Origin: Pseudomonas sp. GM50
GTDB lineage: Bacteria; Pseudomonadota; Gammaproteobacteria; Pseudomonadales; Pseudomonadaceae
DNA length: 64,000 nt
Assembly: GCF_000282375.1 (NCBI RefSeq)
Contig: NZ_AKJK01000078.1
Span: 1 to 64,000, forward strand
Reading direction: 5' to 3'
The notes below the pieces were generated by a model. That model saw nothing but the letters and a program-made list of their open reading frames with translations. It did no database searches and had not been told where the DNA came from. The position numbers were made by a program, and so were the translations under genes. Below are positions 33,045-42,671 of the stretch, in pieces; position 1 is the stretch's first letter, and the number at the start of each line of letters is the position of its first letter.

Positions 33045-34214
33045 TCATTCAGCCAGCGCATTCATTATTTCGTAAGCGATTTTGACTCGCTCCGGGTTCG
33101 GGTAGTTTTTGTTGGCCAGGATCACGATGCCGATGTCCTTCGCCGGAATAAAGGCTACATAGGCACCAAAGCCGCCGGTTGAGCCCGTTTTGTTGATCAG
33201 CGCCGTATTGTGTTGAGGTCGGGGCGGGTTCAGCCACTGGACCTCATGCGCCTCAAGCGCCATCTGCGACGAGTTGCCCGCCAGCAAGGTATCGAGCGTT
33301 ACCGGATAGTTGTAGAACTCCCACCCCAACCCTTGAGTCATCTCGCCGACTTGGTAGTAGCCGGTGTGAGTGAGGGCGATAGCTTGCTGCAAGGGCTTTT
33401 CCAACGACGTCGGATTTATGTTCGCCTCAACATAACGAAGCAGGTCCGAGGCGCTGGTTTTCACGCCATACGCTTCGGAATCCAGCGCGCCCGGTTCGAC
33501 CCGCACCGGTTTGTTGTCCTTGTTGTAACCCTGAGCGTAAAGCCCCATCTGATCCTGCGGTACCTTGAGGTAGCTGTGCTTGAGGCCGAGTTTCGGCAGC
33601 AAGGTTTTTTCCATCAGTTTATCGAACGGTGCCCCCATGCTGTGGGCCGCCAGATAGCCGAACAACCCAATGCTGGGGTTTGAATATTGGCGATGAGTGC
33701 CGGCGGCGTAGGTCGGTTTCCACTGCTTGAAATAGCCGAGCATCTTGTCCTGATGGTCCGCATCACCGGGGAATTGCAGCGGCAGGCCACCAGCGGTGTA
33801 GGTGCCGAGTTGCAGCACGCTGATGCTGTCGAACGCGCTGCCACGCAATGTTGGCAGCACCTGACTGGCTTTGTCCGACAGGGGCAGTTTGCCTGTCGCC
33901 TGGGCATAGGCGGCGAGGGTGGCGGTGAAGGTTTTACTCACCGAACCGACCTCGAACAGGGTGTCCTTTGCTACCGGGCGCCCGGTTTCTTTCGAGGCCA
34001 CGCCGTAGTTAAAGTAATGCTGCTTTCCGTTGAGCGTTATGGCCACGGCCATGCCGGGAATACCCTGGGCCTGCATGACAGGCCGGATGGCGTCGTTAAC
34101 AATCGTCTCGATGGGCTGATCCGTCTGGGCCGCGGCAACACAATGGCTGGCGCCGAATACCGCCACGCAAGCCGCAAGAATCTTCAATCTGGCCGTACTT
34201 CTGTTGTTCGTCAT
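33045..34214 (-). CDS. ampC: class C beta-lactamase
   Basis: A periplasmic serine beta-lactamase, 389 residues, with a signal peptide (about 1-29, VAAA/QTD). The catalytic elements are all present: SVSK (Ser91, equal to Ser64 of the mature numbering, and Lys94), YSN in HRQYSNPSIGLFG, and KTG in LINKTGSTGGFGAYVAF. Divergent ampR at 34372 is the classical inducible arrangement, in which AmpR responds to muropeptides. The enzyme hydrolyses penicillins and cephalosporins. The ATG at 34214 gives a good signal peptide; the longer frame to 34298 is not supported. Confidence 0.95.
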   Translation of the reverse strand: MTNNRSTARLKILAACVAVFGASHCVAAAQTDQPIETIVNDAIRPVMQAQGIPGMAVAITLNGKQHYFNYGVASKETGRPVAKDTLFEVGSVSKTFTATLAAYAQATGKLPLSDKASQVLPTLRGSAFDSISVLQLGTYTAGGLPLQFPGDADHQDKMLGYFKQWKPTYAAGTHRQYSNPSIGLFGYLAAHSMGAPFDKLMEKTLLPKLGLKHSYLKVPQDQMGLYAQGYNKDNKPVRVEPGALDSEAYGVKTSASDLLRYVEANINPTSLEKPLQQAIALTHTGYYQVGEMTQGLGWEFYNYPVTLDTLLAGNSSQMALEAHEVQWLNPPRPQHNTALINKTGSTGGFGAYVAFIPAKDIGIVILANKNYPNPERVKIAYEIMNALAE

Positions 34215-34371
34215 TGTTTCAATTCCATGATTTTTCGTGGTGTTAACCGCTACACTCCGAGCGGTTTTTTCAAGCTTGTCCGCTGCTGGGCGAGCCAAAT
34301 CTATGCAGTTTGGCGAAGACCGACAAACGACGATATTTCGGATGAGCCATTAGAAAATTTTGGGAGTTGGC

Positions 34372-35244
34372 ATGATTCGACCTCATCTGCCGCTGAATGC
34401 GCTACGCGCTTTCGAGGCTTCGGCGCGCCATTTGAGTTTTACCCGGGCGGCGGTGGAGTTGTGCGTCACGCAGGCAGCGGTTAGTCATCAGGTCAAAAGC
34501 CTTGAAGCCCAGCTTAACGTGACTTTGTTCAAACGCCTGCCCCGAGGCCTGATGCTGACCAGCGAAGGTGAAACCCTGCTGCCGGTGTTGCGCGAATCCT
34601 TCGACCGGATCGCCGAGACCCTGGAGCGTTTCGAGGGCGGGCATTTTCGTGAGGTGCTGACGGTGGGCGCTGTGGGGACTTTCGCGGTCGGTTGGCTGTT
34701 GCCGCGATTGGCGGACTTTCAGAAGAAACATCCGTTCATAGATTTGCGCCTGTCGACCAATAACAACCGGGTGGATGTGGCCGCTGAAGGTCTGGATTAC
34801 GCCATTCGATTTGGCGCGGGGGCGTGGCATGGGATCGAAGCGGTACGGTTGATCGAGGCGCCGCTGTCGGTGCTCTGCGTTCCCGAGATTGCGCGGCAAT
34901 TGCACACACCGGCCGATCTGTTGCAGCAAACGCTGTTGCGTTCCTATCGCACGGATGAGTGGCCGGAGTGGTTTCAGGCGACCGGTCTCTCGGCCCATGC
35001 CGCACCGCCCCGGAGCATCGTCTTCGACTCGTCGCTGGCGATGATGGAAGCGGCATTGCAAGGGGCGGGCGTAGCATTGGCGCCGCCCTTGATGTTCTCT
35101 CGACAACTGGCGGCGGGTGCAATCGAGCAACCGTTCGCCATTGGGATCACCACGGGCAGCTACTGGCTGACCCGCTTGCAGTCGCGCCCTGAAACGTCGG
35201 CGATGGCCGCGTTCAAGGACTGGTTGCTGCGAGCTTCGCATTAA
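34372..35244 (+). CDS. ampR: LysR-type regulator AmpR
   Basis: The transcription factor that represses or activates ampC depending on bound UDP-MurNAc peptide or anhydro-muropeptide. The 290 residues begin MIRPHLPLNALRAFEASARH, typical of AmpR, with a winged helix-turn-helix (about 6-65, SFTRAAVELCVTQAAVSHQV) and a periplasmic-binding-like effector domain. GGGAG precedes the ATG at 34372. It is divergent to ampC with a 157-base shared control region; the exact AmpR box was not defined by eye. Confidence 0.95.
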   Translation: MIRPHLPLNALRAFEASARHLSFTRAAVELCVTQAAVSHQVKSLEAQLNVTLFKRLPRGLMLTSEGETLLPVLRESFDRIAETLERFEGGHFREVLTVGAVGTFAVGWLLPRLADFQKKHPFIDLRLSTNNNRVDVAAEGLDYAIRFGAGAWHGIEAVRLIEAPLSVLCVPEIARQLHTPADLLQQTLLRSYRTDEWPEWFQATGLSAHAAPPRSIVFDSSLAMMEAALQGAGVALAPPLMFSRQLAAGAIEQPFAIGITTGSYWLTRLQSRPETSAMAAFKDWLLRASH

Positions 35245-35254
35245 TACAAAACCC

Positions 35255-35416
35255 TGTGGGAGCGGGCTTATGTGGCGAGGGGGCTTGCCCCCGTTGGAGT
35301 GCGCAGCACTCCCAATACCATCACCGGGTTTCGTCTTAAAGAACCGATTGGCCATTTTTGCGACTGCTTCGCAATCGAACGGGGGCAAGCCCCCTCGCCA
35401 CACAGGCTCTCCCACA
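35255..35416. repeat. nested REPIN (different families)
   Basis: An outer half-pair TGTGGGAGCGGGCTT (35255) and CAGGCTCTCCCACA (ending 35416) encloses a complete tgtggcgaggggg REPIN at 35271-35402. The outer arms lack their inner tips. Confidence 0.85.
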
Positions 35417-35439
35417 GGGATTGAGGTGCTTTCAGTAGC

Positions 35440-36783
35440 CTATCGCACCAGGCACGGCCGCTTGTTATCGTATTTCCACCCAGGAATCAGAAACTGCATC
35501 GCCACGCTGTCATCCCGCGCGCCCAGCCCCATGCCTTTGTACAGCTCATGGGCCTTGGCCAGTTGATCGATGTCCAGCTCAACCCCCAGGCCAGGTTTTT
35601 TCGGCACCTGCACGCAGCCGTCGACGATTTGCAGTGGCGCTTTGGTCAGGCGTTGGCCGTCCTGCCAGATCCAGTGGGTGTCGATGGCCGTGATCTCACC
35701 CGGCGCAGCCGCCGCGACGTGGGTGAACATCGCCAGTGAAATATCGAAGTGGTTGTTGGAATGCGAACCCCAGGTCAGGCCCCATTCGTGGCACATTTGC
35801 GCGACTCGAACCGAGCCTTGCAGGGTCCAGAAGTGCGGGTCTGCCAAAGGAATATCCACAGACTGCAACTGGATGGCATGACCCATTTCCCGCCAGTCGG
35901 TGGCGATCATATTGGTCGCGGTTTTCAGGCCCGTGGCACGACGGAACTCGGCCATGACTTCACGGCCCGAGTAACCGTTTTCCGCACCGCATGGGTCTTC
36001 GGCGTAAGCGAGAACGTGATGCTGATCCCGGCACAGGCGGATCGCTTCTTTGAGCGACCAGGCGCCATTCGGATCAAGGGTGATGCGCGCATCGGGAAAA
36101 CGTTCGGCGAGGGCGGTGACCGCTTCGATTTCCTCGTCGCCACTTAACACGCCGCCCTTGAGTTTGAAGTCCTTGAAGCCATAACGGGCGTGGGCAGCTT
36201 CGGCCAGGCGCACCACGGCGCCGGCGCTCATGGCTTTTTCGTGACGCACACGGAACCAGTCGTTATCGGCGTCCGGTTCGCTGCGGTAGGCCAGATCGGT
36301 TTCGTTGCGATCACCAACATAAAACAGATAACCGAGCATCTTCACTTCGTCGCGCTGCTGGCCTTCGCCGAGCAGGGCCGCGACCGGTACGTCCAAATGC
36401 TGGCCGAGCAAGTCGAGCAGGGCGGCTTCAAGGCCAGTGACCGCGTGAATGGTGATGCGCAGGTCGAAGGTCTGCAGGCCGCGACCGCCAGCATCGCGAT
36501 CGGCAAAGGTCTGGCGCACTTGATTGAGGATCTTCTGGTACGTGCCGATCGGGCTGCCGACCACCAATGAGCGCGCGTCTTCCAGCGTCTGGCGAATGCG
36601 CTCGCCACCTGGCACTTCACCGACGCCGGTGTGGCCGGCGTTGTCCTTGAGGATCACGATATTGCGGGTGAAAAACGGGCCGTGGGCGCCGCTCAGATTG
36701 AGCAGCATGCCATCGTGACCGGCCACCGGCACAACCTGCATGCTGGTGATGATCGGGGCTTTTGCGGCTTCTTGTGGGTTCAT
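35440..36783 (-). CDS. gudD: D-glucarate dehydratase
   Basis: Dehydrates D-glucarate (and L-idarate) to 5-keto-4-deoxyglucarate, the first step of glucarate use. The 447-residue enolase-superfamily enzyme has the metal-dependent active site: KxK in FKDFKLKGG, DPNGAW with a metal Asp, and SHSNNHFD with the catalytic His. It is downstream of and co-directional with the MFS transporter gene (24-base gap), forming gudP-gudD under a divergent FadR-type regulator. Confidence 0.96.
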   Translation of the reverse strand: MNPQEAAKAPIITSMQVVPVAGHDGMLLNLSGAHGPFFTRNIVILKDNAGHTGVGEVPGGERIRQTLEDARSLVVGSPIGTYQKILNQVRQTFADRDAGGRGLQTFDLRITIHAVTGLEAALLDLLGQHLDVPVAALLGEGQQRDEVKMLGYLFYVGDRNETDLAYRSEPDADNDWFRVRHEKAMSAGAVVRLAEAAHARYGFKDFKLKGGVLSGDEEIEAVTALAERFPDARITLDPNGAWSLKEAIRLCRDQHHVLAYAEDPCGAENGYSGREVMAEFRRATGLKTATNMIATDWREMGHAIQLQSVDIPLADPHFWTLQGSVRVAQMCHEWGLTWGSHSNNHFDISLAMFTHVAAAAPGEITAIDTHWIWQDGQRLTKAPLQIVDGCVQVPKKPGLGVELDIDQLAKAHELYKGMGLGARDDSVAMQFLIPGWKYDNKRPCLVR

Positions 36784-36806
36784 TTTCTTGTCCTTAAAAC
36801 CAATGT

Positions 36807-38153
36807 TCAGGCGTGATTAGGTGCTGGTTTGCCCAGGGCAACCACAGGTGCAGGTTTCGGTTTGTTGCGCGCGGCAAAGACGATGATTGCGGCAATGATC
36901 GAGGTGGCGGCCAGGCCATACAGCCCGCCCTGAATCGAGCCGGTATGTTGTTCCAGCAGACCGAAGGTGGTCGGCGCAACGAAGCCACCGAGGTTGCCCA
37001 CCGAGTTGATCAAGGCGATCACGCCGGCGGCGATTCGTGCATCCAGGTACGCCTGGGGAATCGGCCAGAACAGCGACGATGCCGATTTGAAACCCAGCGC
37101 GGCGAAGCAGATGGCGACGAAGGCGAAGATCGGTCCACCGGTGGTGGACATGAACATCCCGGCGGCAGCGATCAGCAACGCAGCGGCGACCCAGGCTTGC
37201 TGGTGTTTCCACTTGGCCGACAGCGTGGCGAAGGCGTACATGCCGACGATCGACAGCAACCACGGAATCGAGTTGAACAACCCGACCTGAATGTCGCTCA
37301 GGTCGCCCATCTTCTTGATGATGCTCGGCAGCCAGAAGGTCGCGGCGTAGATGGTCAGCTGGATGAAGAAATAGATCAGACAGAACAGGATGATCTGACG
37401 ATCCTTGAGCAGCGTGCCCAGCGACGGTTTGATCGGCGTTGCGGCTTCGCGGGCCCGTTGTTCGTCATCGATGGCTTTGACCAGCGCGTCCTGCTCGTGA
37501 AGGGTCAGCCATTTGGCGTCGTGGGGTTTGGAGTCCAGCCAGAACCAGACGAACACGCACAGCCCGACCGAGAACATGCCTTCGATGAAGTACATCCACT
37601 GCCAGCCATGCATGCCAAAACCGCTGATTTGCAGCAGCAACCCGGACAGCGGGCCGGAGATCAGCGATGCAATGGCCGAACCGCTGAGGAAGATCGCAAT
37701 CGCCTTGCCGCGCTCCACACCGGGCAACCAGCGGGTGAAGTAATAAATCACCCCGGGGAAGAAACCGGCTTCGGCCACGCCCAGTAGAAACCGCAGGATG
37801 TAGAAGTGGGTTTCGTTCTGGATGAACGCCATGCAGGCGGCCACCAGGCCCCAGGTCAGCATGATGCGGGTCAGCCAGATTCGTGCGCCGACTTTTTGCA
37901 GGAGGATGTTGGAGGGGACTTCGAACAGCGCGTAGCCGATGAAGAACAGTCCGGCTCCGAGGCCGTAGGCGGCAGCGCCAATGCCCAGGTCATGTTCCAT
38001 GTGGGCGCGGACGAAGCCGATGTTCACACGGTCGATGTAGTTGACGATGAACATGATCACGAACAGCGGCAGGACGTGGCGTTTCACTTTCGAGATGGCG
38101 GATTGCAGGACCGAATCGGCGCCATCGTTCATCCCGGATATGGATGTATTCAC
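36807..38153 (-). CDS. gudP: glucarate MFS transporter
   Basis: A 12-helix inner-membrane symporter of the anion:cation symporter group of the major facilitator superfamily, 448 residues. NYIDRVNIGFVRAHMEHDLG in the first helix/loop and EAGFFPGVIYYFTRW in helix 4-5 are characteristic of glucarate/galactarate/4-hydroxyphenylacetate permeases. The start is a GTG at 38153 behind GGGAG; no ATG fits better except one seven codons in. Its position before gudD defines the substrate as glucarate (or galactarate). Confidence 0.92.
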   Translation of the reverse strand: MNTSISGMNDGADSVLQSAISKVKRHVLPLFVIMFIVNYIDRVNIGFVRAHMEHDLGIGAAAYGLGAGLFFIGYALFEVPSNILLQKVGARIWLTRIMLTWGLVAACMAFIQNETHFYILRFLLGVAEAGFFPGVIYYFTRWLPGVERGKAIAIFLSGSAIASLISGPLSGLLLQISGFGMHGWQWMYFIEGMFSVGLCVFVWFWLDSKPHDAKWLTLHEQDALVKAIDDEQRAREAATPIKPSLGTLLKDRQIILFCLIYFFIQLTIYAATFWLPSIIKKMGDLSDIQVGLFNSIPWLLSIVGMYAFATLSAKWKHQQAWVAAALLIAAAGMFMSTTGGPIFAFVAICFAALGFKSASSLFWPIPQAYLDARIAAGVIALINSVGNLGGFVAPTTFGLLEQHTGSIQGGLYGLAATSIIAAIIVFAARNKPKPAPVVALGKPAPNHA

Positions 38154-38214
38154 TTCGTTTTCTCCCACTCGTTATTTTTATGCGGGGTGTGGCTGGGTGT
38201 TGCGTTGTTGATAG

Positions 38215-38225
38215 ACATCATACAA
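38215..38225. promoter_or_regulatory. FadR-type half-conserved operator, gudP side
   Basis: ACATCATACAA shares TCATACAA with the site at 38349 but its left half is diverged. It is 62 bases before the gudP start. Confidence 0.4.
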
Positions 38226-38348
38226 CTGAGTTTTTTGATTCGACAAGCACCGCAGTCCAATAAAATGGCTATTTACTTGGAGTTTTCTATGCTTTTTCTG
38301 ATCTGGAGTGGGTTCGTAATGCTGCTTGATAGGTACGATTGTTGAGTG

Positions 38349-38359
38349 TTGTCATACAA
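38349..38359. promoter_or_regulatory. FadR-type operator, regulator side
   Basis: TTGTCATACAA is a perfect TTGT-N3-ACAA palindrome of the GntR/FadR type, 77 bases before the regulator start. It probably serves both auto-control and gudP control. Confidence 0.55.
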
Positions 38360-38436
38360 GTAGGGTTTTATTTTCTGAAGATTCCCATCGATCCCGGTGC
38401 TACGATCCGGATAGCCCTGCTCTCCGGATAATCACC

Positions 38437-39153
38437 ATGCAAGAAGACATCGACGCACCCGCCCGCAAGCGTGCCCACAACCTGGCCCATGATCTGGTGA
38501 GCAAGCTGACCCAGAGCATCTTGCTCGGGCAGATGCTGCCGGGGGACAAGCTGCCGTCGGAGAACTCGATTGTTCAGGAGCATGGCGTCAGTCGCACGGT
38601 GGTGCGCGAGGCAATCTCGAAGTTGCAGGCTTCTGGGCTGGTGGAAACCCGTCACGGCATCGGTACTTTTGTCCTCGAGCGAGCACCGGATCAGGGGCTG
38701 CGGCTGAATGTCGATACCGCGCTGGGCGTGCGCAGTATTCTGGAGTTGCGCATGGGCCTGGAGACCCAGGCGGCGGCGCTGGCAGCGGTTCGTCGCACAG
38801 ACCAGCAATTGGTACAGATGCGTGAGGCGCTGGATGATTATCAAAGCCTGTTGGCCAACAACGACAGCTGCGTCGAGGCGGACAAACGCTTCCATCTGCT
38901 GATTGCCGAAGCCACCGGCAACGTCTGCTTCACCGAGATCATGCAGCACCTGGGCAGCGCCATGATCCCCCGGACCCGTGTCAATGCCGCCGAGCGCGGG
39001 TCGGCGGATTTGAGCAAGCTCGGGCAACTCGCCAACCTCGAACACGAGGCGATTCTCAACGCCATCAGACGCCAGGACCCGGACGCGGCGCGGGCGGCGA
39101 TGTGGTTGCACCTGACTAACAGCCGCGACCGCTTTTCGGCGGGCGTTTCTTGA
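38437..39153 (+). CDS. FadR-subfamily (FCD) regulator of glucarate genes
   Basis: A 238-residue GntR-family repressor. The winged helix is at about 15-82 (DKLPSENSIVQEHGVSRTVV then VETRHGIGTFVLE). The FCD effector domain is at about 95-225, with the metal-binding His in ADKRFHLLIAEATGN and NLEHEAILNAIRR. It is divergent to gudP-gudD, and two FadR-type sites lie between, so it is the likely GudR-type repressor responding to glucarate. The ATG at 38437 follows TCTCCGGATAATCACC; the open frame continues upstream without support. Confidence 0.9.
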   Translation: MQEDIDAPARKRAHNLAHDLVSKLTQSILLGQMLPGDKLPSENSIVQEHGVSRTVVREAISKLQASGLVETRHGIGTFVLERAPDQGLRLNVDTALGVRSILELRMGLETQAAALAAVRRTDQQLVQMREALDDYQSLLANNDSCVEADKRFHLLIAEATGNVCFTEIMQHLGSAMIPRTRVNAAERGSADLSKLGQLANLEHEAILNAIRRQDPDAARAAMWLHLTNSRDRFSAGVS

Positions 39154-39196
39154 TTCTGGCTGTTCGGCGTTGTGTCAGTGGCAGCCAGTCATCGTT

Positions 39197-39272
39197 CTTC
39201 GCGAGCAAGCCCGCTCCCACAGGGATCTCCAGTGTTCACACGATCAGTGTGGGAGCGGGCTTGCTCGCGAAG
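39197..39272. repeat. REP pair, reversed order
   Basis: cttcgcgagcaagcccgctc (39197) and tgtgggagcgggcttgctcg (39248) are arranged tips-inward, like the pair at 11.6 kb. Confidence 0.82.
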
Positions 39273-39301
39273 GCGCCGGATGCATCAACGCACATAAGTG
39301 A

Positions 39302-40213
39302 TCAAACACTGGTCACCTGAATCCCAAAAAACCGCCGCTCCAGATTCAGCGCCAACACACTGACCAGCACCACCACCGCCCCCATCACCACCATCAGCGT
39401 CGGCTGCTCGCCCAAGCCAACAGAGGCAATGGCCATGGCCGCGGGCGGAATCAAATACATCGTCATCGTCGCACGGCTCAAATCCACATGAGCCAACACA
39501 AACGCCCAGGCCAGATAGGCGAGGGCGCTGGGAAACACGCCCAATGCAAGCACTGCCCATTGCACGTGAAGCGGCGCGGTGACGATTTCGCTGGTCAGCC
39601 CCGGCAGATAAACCAGCAACAACGCCGTTCCCGACCAGACGGTGTAGCAGACCAGCGTCAACCCGTCGTAGCGCCCGGACTGATGTTTCTGCAGCGCGAA
39701 GTAGAAACTCCAGGACACCGCCGCCAGCAAAATCAGCAAGCCGTGAGCGTCGATACTCCCCAATCCATGATCGCCGGCGACCACAATCACCACGCCGGTC
39801 AAACCCAGAAACACGCAGCCCCAGCGCCAGACACTCACCCGGTCCTTGAACACGAAACGCGCCAGCAGCGTGCTGAACAAGGGCGTGGTTTGCGCCAACA
39901 CACTGGACGCCCCGGCGCTGACCCCTTGCTGGCCGAAATTCAGCGCGACGTGATGCAGGCTCACGGCAAAGAAACCGAGGACGATCAGCAGTGGCCAGTC
40001 GCGAATGTTCGGCAGGCGGATGCCTCGGAACACGGCGACTACTGCCATGAACACTGATGCCAGCAAAAAACGCAGCAGCGCCAGATGCCCCGGGTCATAG
40101 GCCTGCAAACCGATATGAATACCGGTCGGGGAATACCCCCAGCTGGCGACGACAAACGCCATCGCCAGAATGATTTTGACGGAGTGATTGGAGGCGGGTG
40201 TGAGTGGTTGCAT
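39302..40213 (-). CDS. EamA/DMT-family transporter
   Basis: An inner-membrane protein of 303 residues with about ten helices in two repeated EamA halves (about 15-140 and 155-285; GQQGVSAGASSVLAQTTPLF is a typical helix boundary). Members export amino acids or other metabolites. It is divergent from the LysR-type regulator at 40310, which probably controls it. The ATG at 40213 gives MQPLTPASN; the longer frame to 40270 is not supported. Confidence 0.88.
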   Translation of the reverse strand: MQPLTPASNHSVKIILAMAFVVASWGYSPTGIHIGLQAYDPGHLALLRFLLASVFMAVVAVFRGIRLPNIRDWPLLIVLGFFAVSLHHVALNFGQQGVSAGASSVLAQTTPLFSTLLARFVFKDRVSVWRWGCVFLGLTGVVIVVAGDHGLGSIDAHGLLILLAAVSWSFYFALQKHQSGRYDGLTLVCYTVWSGTALLLVYLPGLTSEIVTAPLHVQWAVLALGVFPSALAYLAWAFVLAHVDLSRATMTMYLIPPAAMAIASVGLGEQPTLMVVMGAVVVLVSVLALNLERRFFGIQVTSV

Positions 40214-40309
40214 GGTCAGGCACCTGTGGGCGTATGCGCCGAGTATCGGAAGCCTGACCGTTCGCCACAACTGACTTATACTGCGTCAACTGTTCACTTT
40301 GGGTGATGT

Positions 40310-41173
40310 ATGGAGCTGGCACAGATTCGCATGTTCAAGACCGTCGCCGACGTCGGCAGCATCGCCCGGGCGGCCGAGTTGCTGCACTGTGTGCCGTCGA
40401 ATATCACAGCGCGCATCAAGTCCCTGGAAACCGAGCTGGGTGTCGCGCTGTTTCTGCGCGAGGGCCGAGGGTTGCGAATCAGCCCGGCAGGCCAGACCTT
40501 TCTGGCTTACGCCGCGAAAATTCTCGCGCTGACGGCTGAAGCCAAGCGCGCGCTGGACCCGTCGGCCGAGCCCTCCGGGCCGTTGCGCATTGGCGCCATC
40601 GAGTCATCGGCGACCGGTCGATTGCCGCGGTTACTGGCCAAGTTTCATAAGCGCTATCCGGGTGTTGCGCTGGAACTGACTACCGGCAGCTGGGGCCAAT
40701 TGCTCGATGACACGCTCAATCACCGGCTCGATGGCGCGATCGTCGCGGTGGATGTCGAGCGCTCACACCTCAAGCGCACGCCGATGTACCGCGAAGAGCT
40801 GCTGCTGATTGCTTCGACGTCGTTGGGACCGGTGCGCGAGATCACCGATTTGCAGGACAAGACCGTCTTCATGTGGCCTCAGGGTTGTCCTTACCGGGCG
40901 GCGCTGGAGCATTGGTTGCTGCGTCAGGGGCAGGCATTGCCGATTGTCAGCCTGGCCAGTTATGGCGCGATTGTTGGCTGCGTCAGCGCCGGGGCCGGTG
41001 TAGCACTGGTGCCTAAGGGGATCTTCGATCAGTACGCCAAAGGGGCAGGGTGCGCGGGGTATGAATTCCCCGAGCTGACGGCTATCGATAACCTGTTTTA
41101 CTGGCATGAAAACGCCGGGGTTCACCCGGCGCGGGAAGCGTTTGTGGCGATGTTGCGCGAGGAGTTTGCGTGA
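40310..41173 (+). CDS. LysR-type regulator
   Basis: A 287-residue transcription factor: helix-turn-helix at about 1-60 (VADVGSIARAAELLHCVPSN, ITARIKSLETELG) and an effector-binding domain at about 88-285. It is divergent from the EamA-type exporter with a 96-base intergenic region, the usual layout for a LysR regulator and its target. TGACTTATACT upstream includes a TATACT that could be its -10. The effector is unknown. Confidence 0.92.
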   Translation: MELAQIRMFKTVADVGSIARAAELLHCVPSNITARIKSLETELGVALFLREGRGLRISPAGQTFLAYAAKILALTAEAKRALDPSAEPSGPLRIGAIESSATGRLPRLLAKFHKRYPGVALELTTGSWGQLLDDTLNHRLDGAIVAVDVERSHLKRTPMYREELLLIASTSLGPVREITDLQDKTVFMWPQGCPYRAALEHWLLRQGQALPIVSLASYGAIVGCVSAGAGVALVPKGIFDQYAKGAGCAGYEFPELTAIDNLFYWHENAGVHPAREAFVAMLREEFA

Positions 41174-41217
41174 TCACTTGGGGCTTGCCCTGATGCCAGG
41201 CAGTCACGCGCTATTCA

Positions 41218-41306
41218 TGTGGGAGCGAGCCTGCTCGCGATGACGCCGGTACATTCAACATCAATGTGACTGACACGCCGCTATCGCGAGCAGGCTCGCT
41301 CCCACA
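41218..41306. repeat. REPIN, tgtgggagcgagcctgctcgcga family
   Basis: Intact doublet between the LysR gene and trhP, of the same family as the copy at 3971. Confidence 0.9.
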
Positions 41307-41333
41307 GGTTCGGTGTCGTGCCCATGATGATTT

Positions 41334-42671
41334 TCAACTCACGCCCACATCCCGCATCAACAACCCAAAACGCAAATCCACCGCGTCCGGTATCGGCAAA
41401 TACACCGTGTGCCCATCCCCCGGGGCCACTTCGATCGCCTCGCCTTTGACGTTCTGCAGCTGATGCAAATCGAAGTGGAAGTTGCCCTGGGGCGTCATCA
41501 GTTCCAGGTGATCGCCCAGGCCAAAGCGATTCTTCGCCCGCACCTCGGCCAGCCGATCCCGGCGTTCGCCAGTCAGCTCGCCCACGAACTGTTGGCGCTC
41601 TGAAACCGAGCTGCCGTTCTGGTAATTCTGATATTCGTCATGCACATGCCGGCGCAGAAAACCTTCGGTGTAGCCACGCTGGGCCAGGGATTCCAGATCG
41701 GTCATCAAGCTGCGATCAAATGCTCGGCCCGTCACCGCATCATCGATCGCGCGGCGATACACCTGGGTGGTGCGCGCGCAATAGAAGTGCGATTTGGTCC
41801 GGCCTTCGATCTTCAATGAGTGCACGCCTATCTGTGTCAGGCGCTCGACGTGCTGGACGGCGCGCAGGTCCTTGGCGTTCATGATGTAGGTGCCGTGTTC
41901 ATCCTCGAACGCCGGCATCAGTTCGCCGGGGCGATTGGCTTCTTGCAGCAGGAACACTTGATCGGTCGGCTCGCCGATGCCCAGCGTCGGTTCGGGCCGG
42001 AACTGTTGAACGATTTCGCCGAGCTGATTTTCGCTGGCCTCCGTCGCCGAGTATTTCCAGCGACAGGCGTTGGTGCAGCTGCCCTGATTGGCATCGCGCT
42101 TGTTCATGTAACCCGACAACAGGCAGCGCCCGGAATAGGCCATGCACAACGCGCCGTGGACGAACACTTCGAGCTCCATCGCCGGGACGTGCTGGCGGAT
42201 TTCTGCGATTTCTTCCAGCGACAGTTCGCGAGACAGAATGATCCGGCTCAAGCCCTGTTGCTGCCAGAACTCGACGCTGGCCCAGTTCACTGTGTTGGCC
42301 TGCACTGAGAGGTGGATCGGCATCTGTGGGAAGTGCCGGCGCACCAGCATGATCAGGCCCGGGTCGGACATGATCAGTGCGTCCGGGGCCATGGCGATCA
42401 CCGGTTCCAGGTCCTTCAAGAACGTTTTGAGCTTGGCGTTGTGCGGGGCGATGTTCACCACCACATAGAAACGCTTGCCCTGAGCCTGGGCCTCGGCGAT
42501 GCCGAGCGCGAGGTTGGCGTGATCGAATTCGTTGTTGCGCACCCGCAGGCTGTAGCGCGGCTGGCCGGCGTACACCGCGTCGGCGCCATAGGCGAAGGCA
42601 TAACGCATGTTTTTCAGGGTGCCGGCAGGGGCGAGCAGTTCCGGGGGCGTGAGCGTCATGGCGCTGGTCAT
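41334..42671 (-). CDS. trhP: tRNA uridine-34 hydroxylase, U32 peptidase family
   Basis: Formerly YegQ. Installs 5-hydroxyuridine at wobble U34 of several tRNAs, using prephenate. The 445 residues closely follow the E. coli protein: PELLAPAGTLKNMRYAFAYG, EVFVHGALCMAYSGRCLLSG and the cysteine set in CTNACRWKY and SHFYCARTTQVYR, ligands for the iron-sulfur cluster. Despite its family name it is not a protease. The ATG at 42671 is used; one four codons on is also possible. The gene is alone. Confidence 0.95.
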   Translation of the reverse strand: MTSAMTLTPPELLAPAGTLKNMRYAFAYGADAVYAGQPRYSLRVRNNEFDHANLALGIAEAQAQGKRFYVVVNIAPHNAKLKTFLKDLEPVIAMAPDALIMSDPGLIMLVRRHFPQMPIHLSVQANTVNWASVEFWQQQGLSRIILSRELSLEEIAEIRQHVPAMELEVFVHGALCMAYSGRCLLSGYMNKRDANQGSCTNACRWKYSATEASENQLGEIVQQFRPEPTLGIGEPTDQVFLLQEANRPGELMPAFEDEHGTYIMNAKDLRAVQHVERLTQIGVHSLKIEGRTKSHFYCARTTQVYRRAIDDAVTGRAFDRSLMTDLESLAQRGYTEGFLRRHVHDEYQNYQNGSSVSERQQFVGELTGERRDRLAEVRAKNRFGLGDHLELMTPQGNFHFDLHQLQNVKGEAIEVAPGDGHTVYLPIPDAVDLRFGLLMRDVGVS

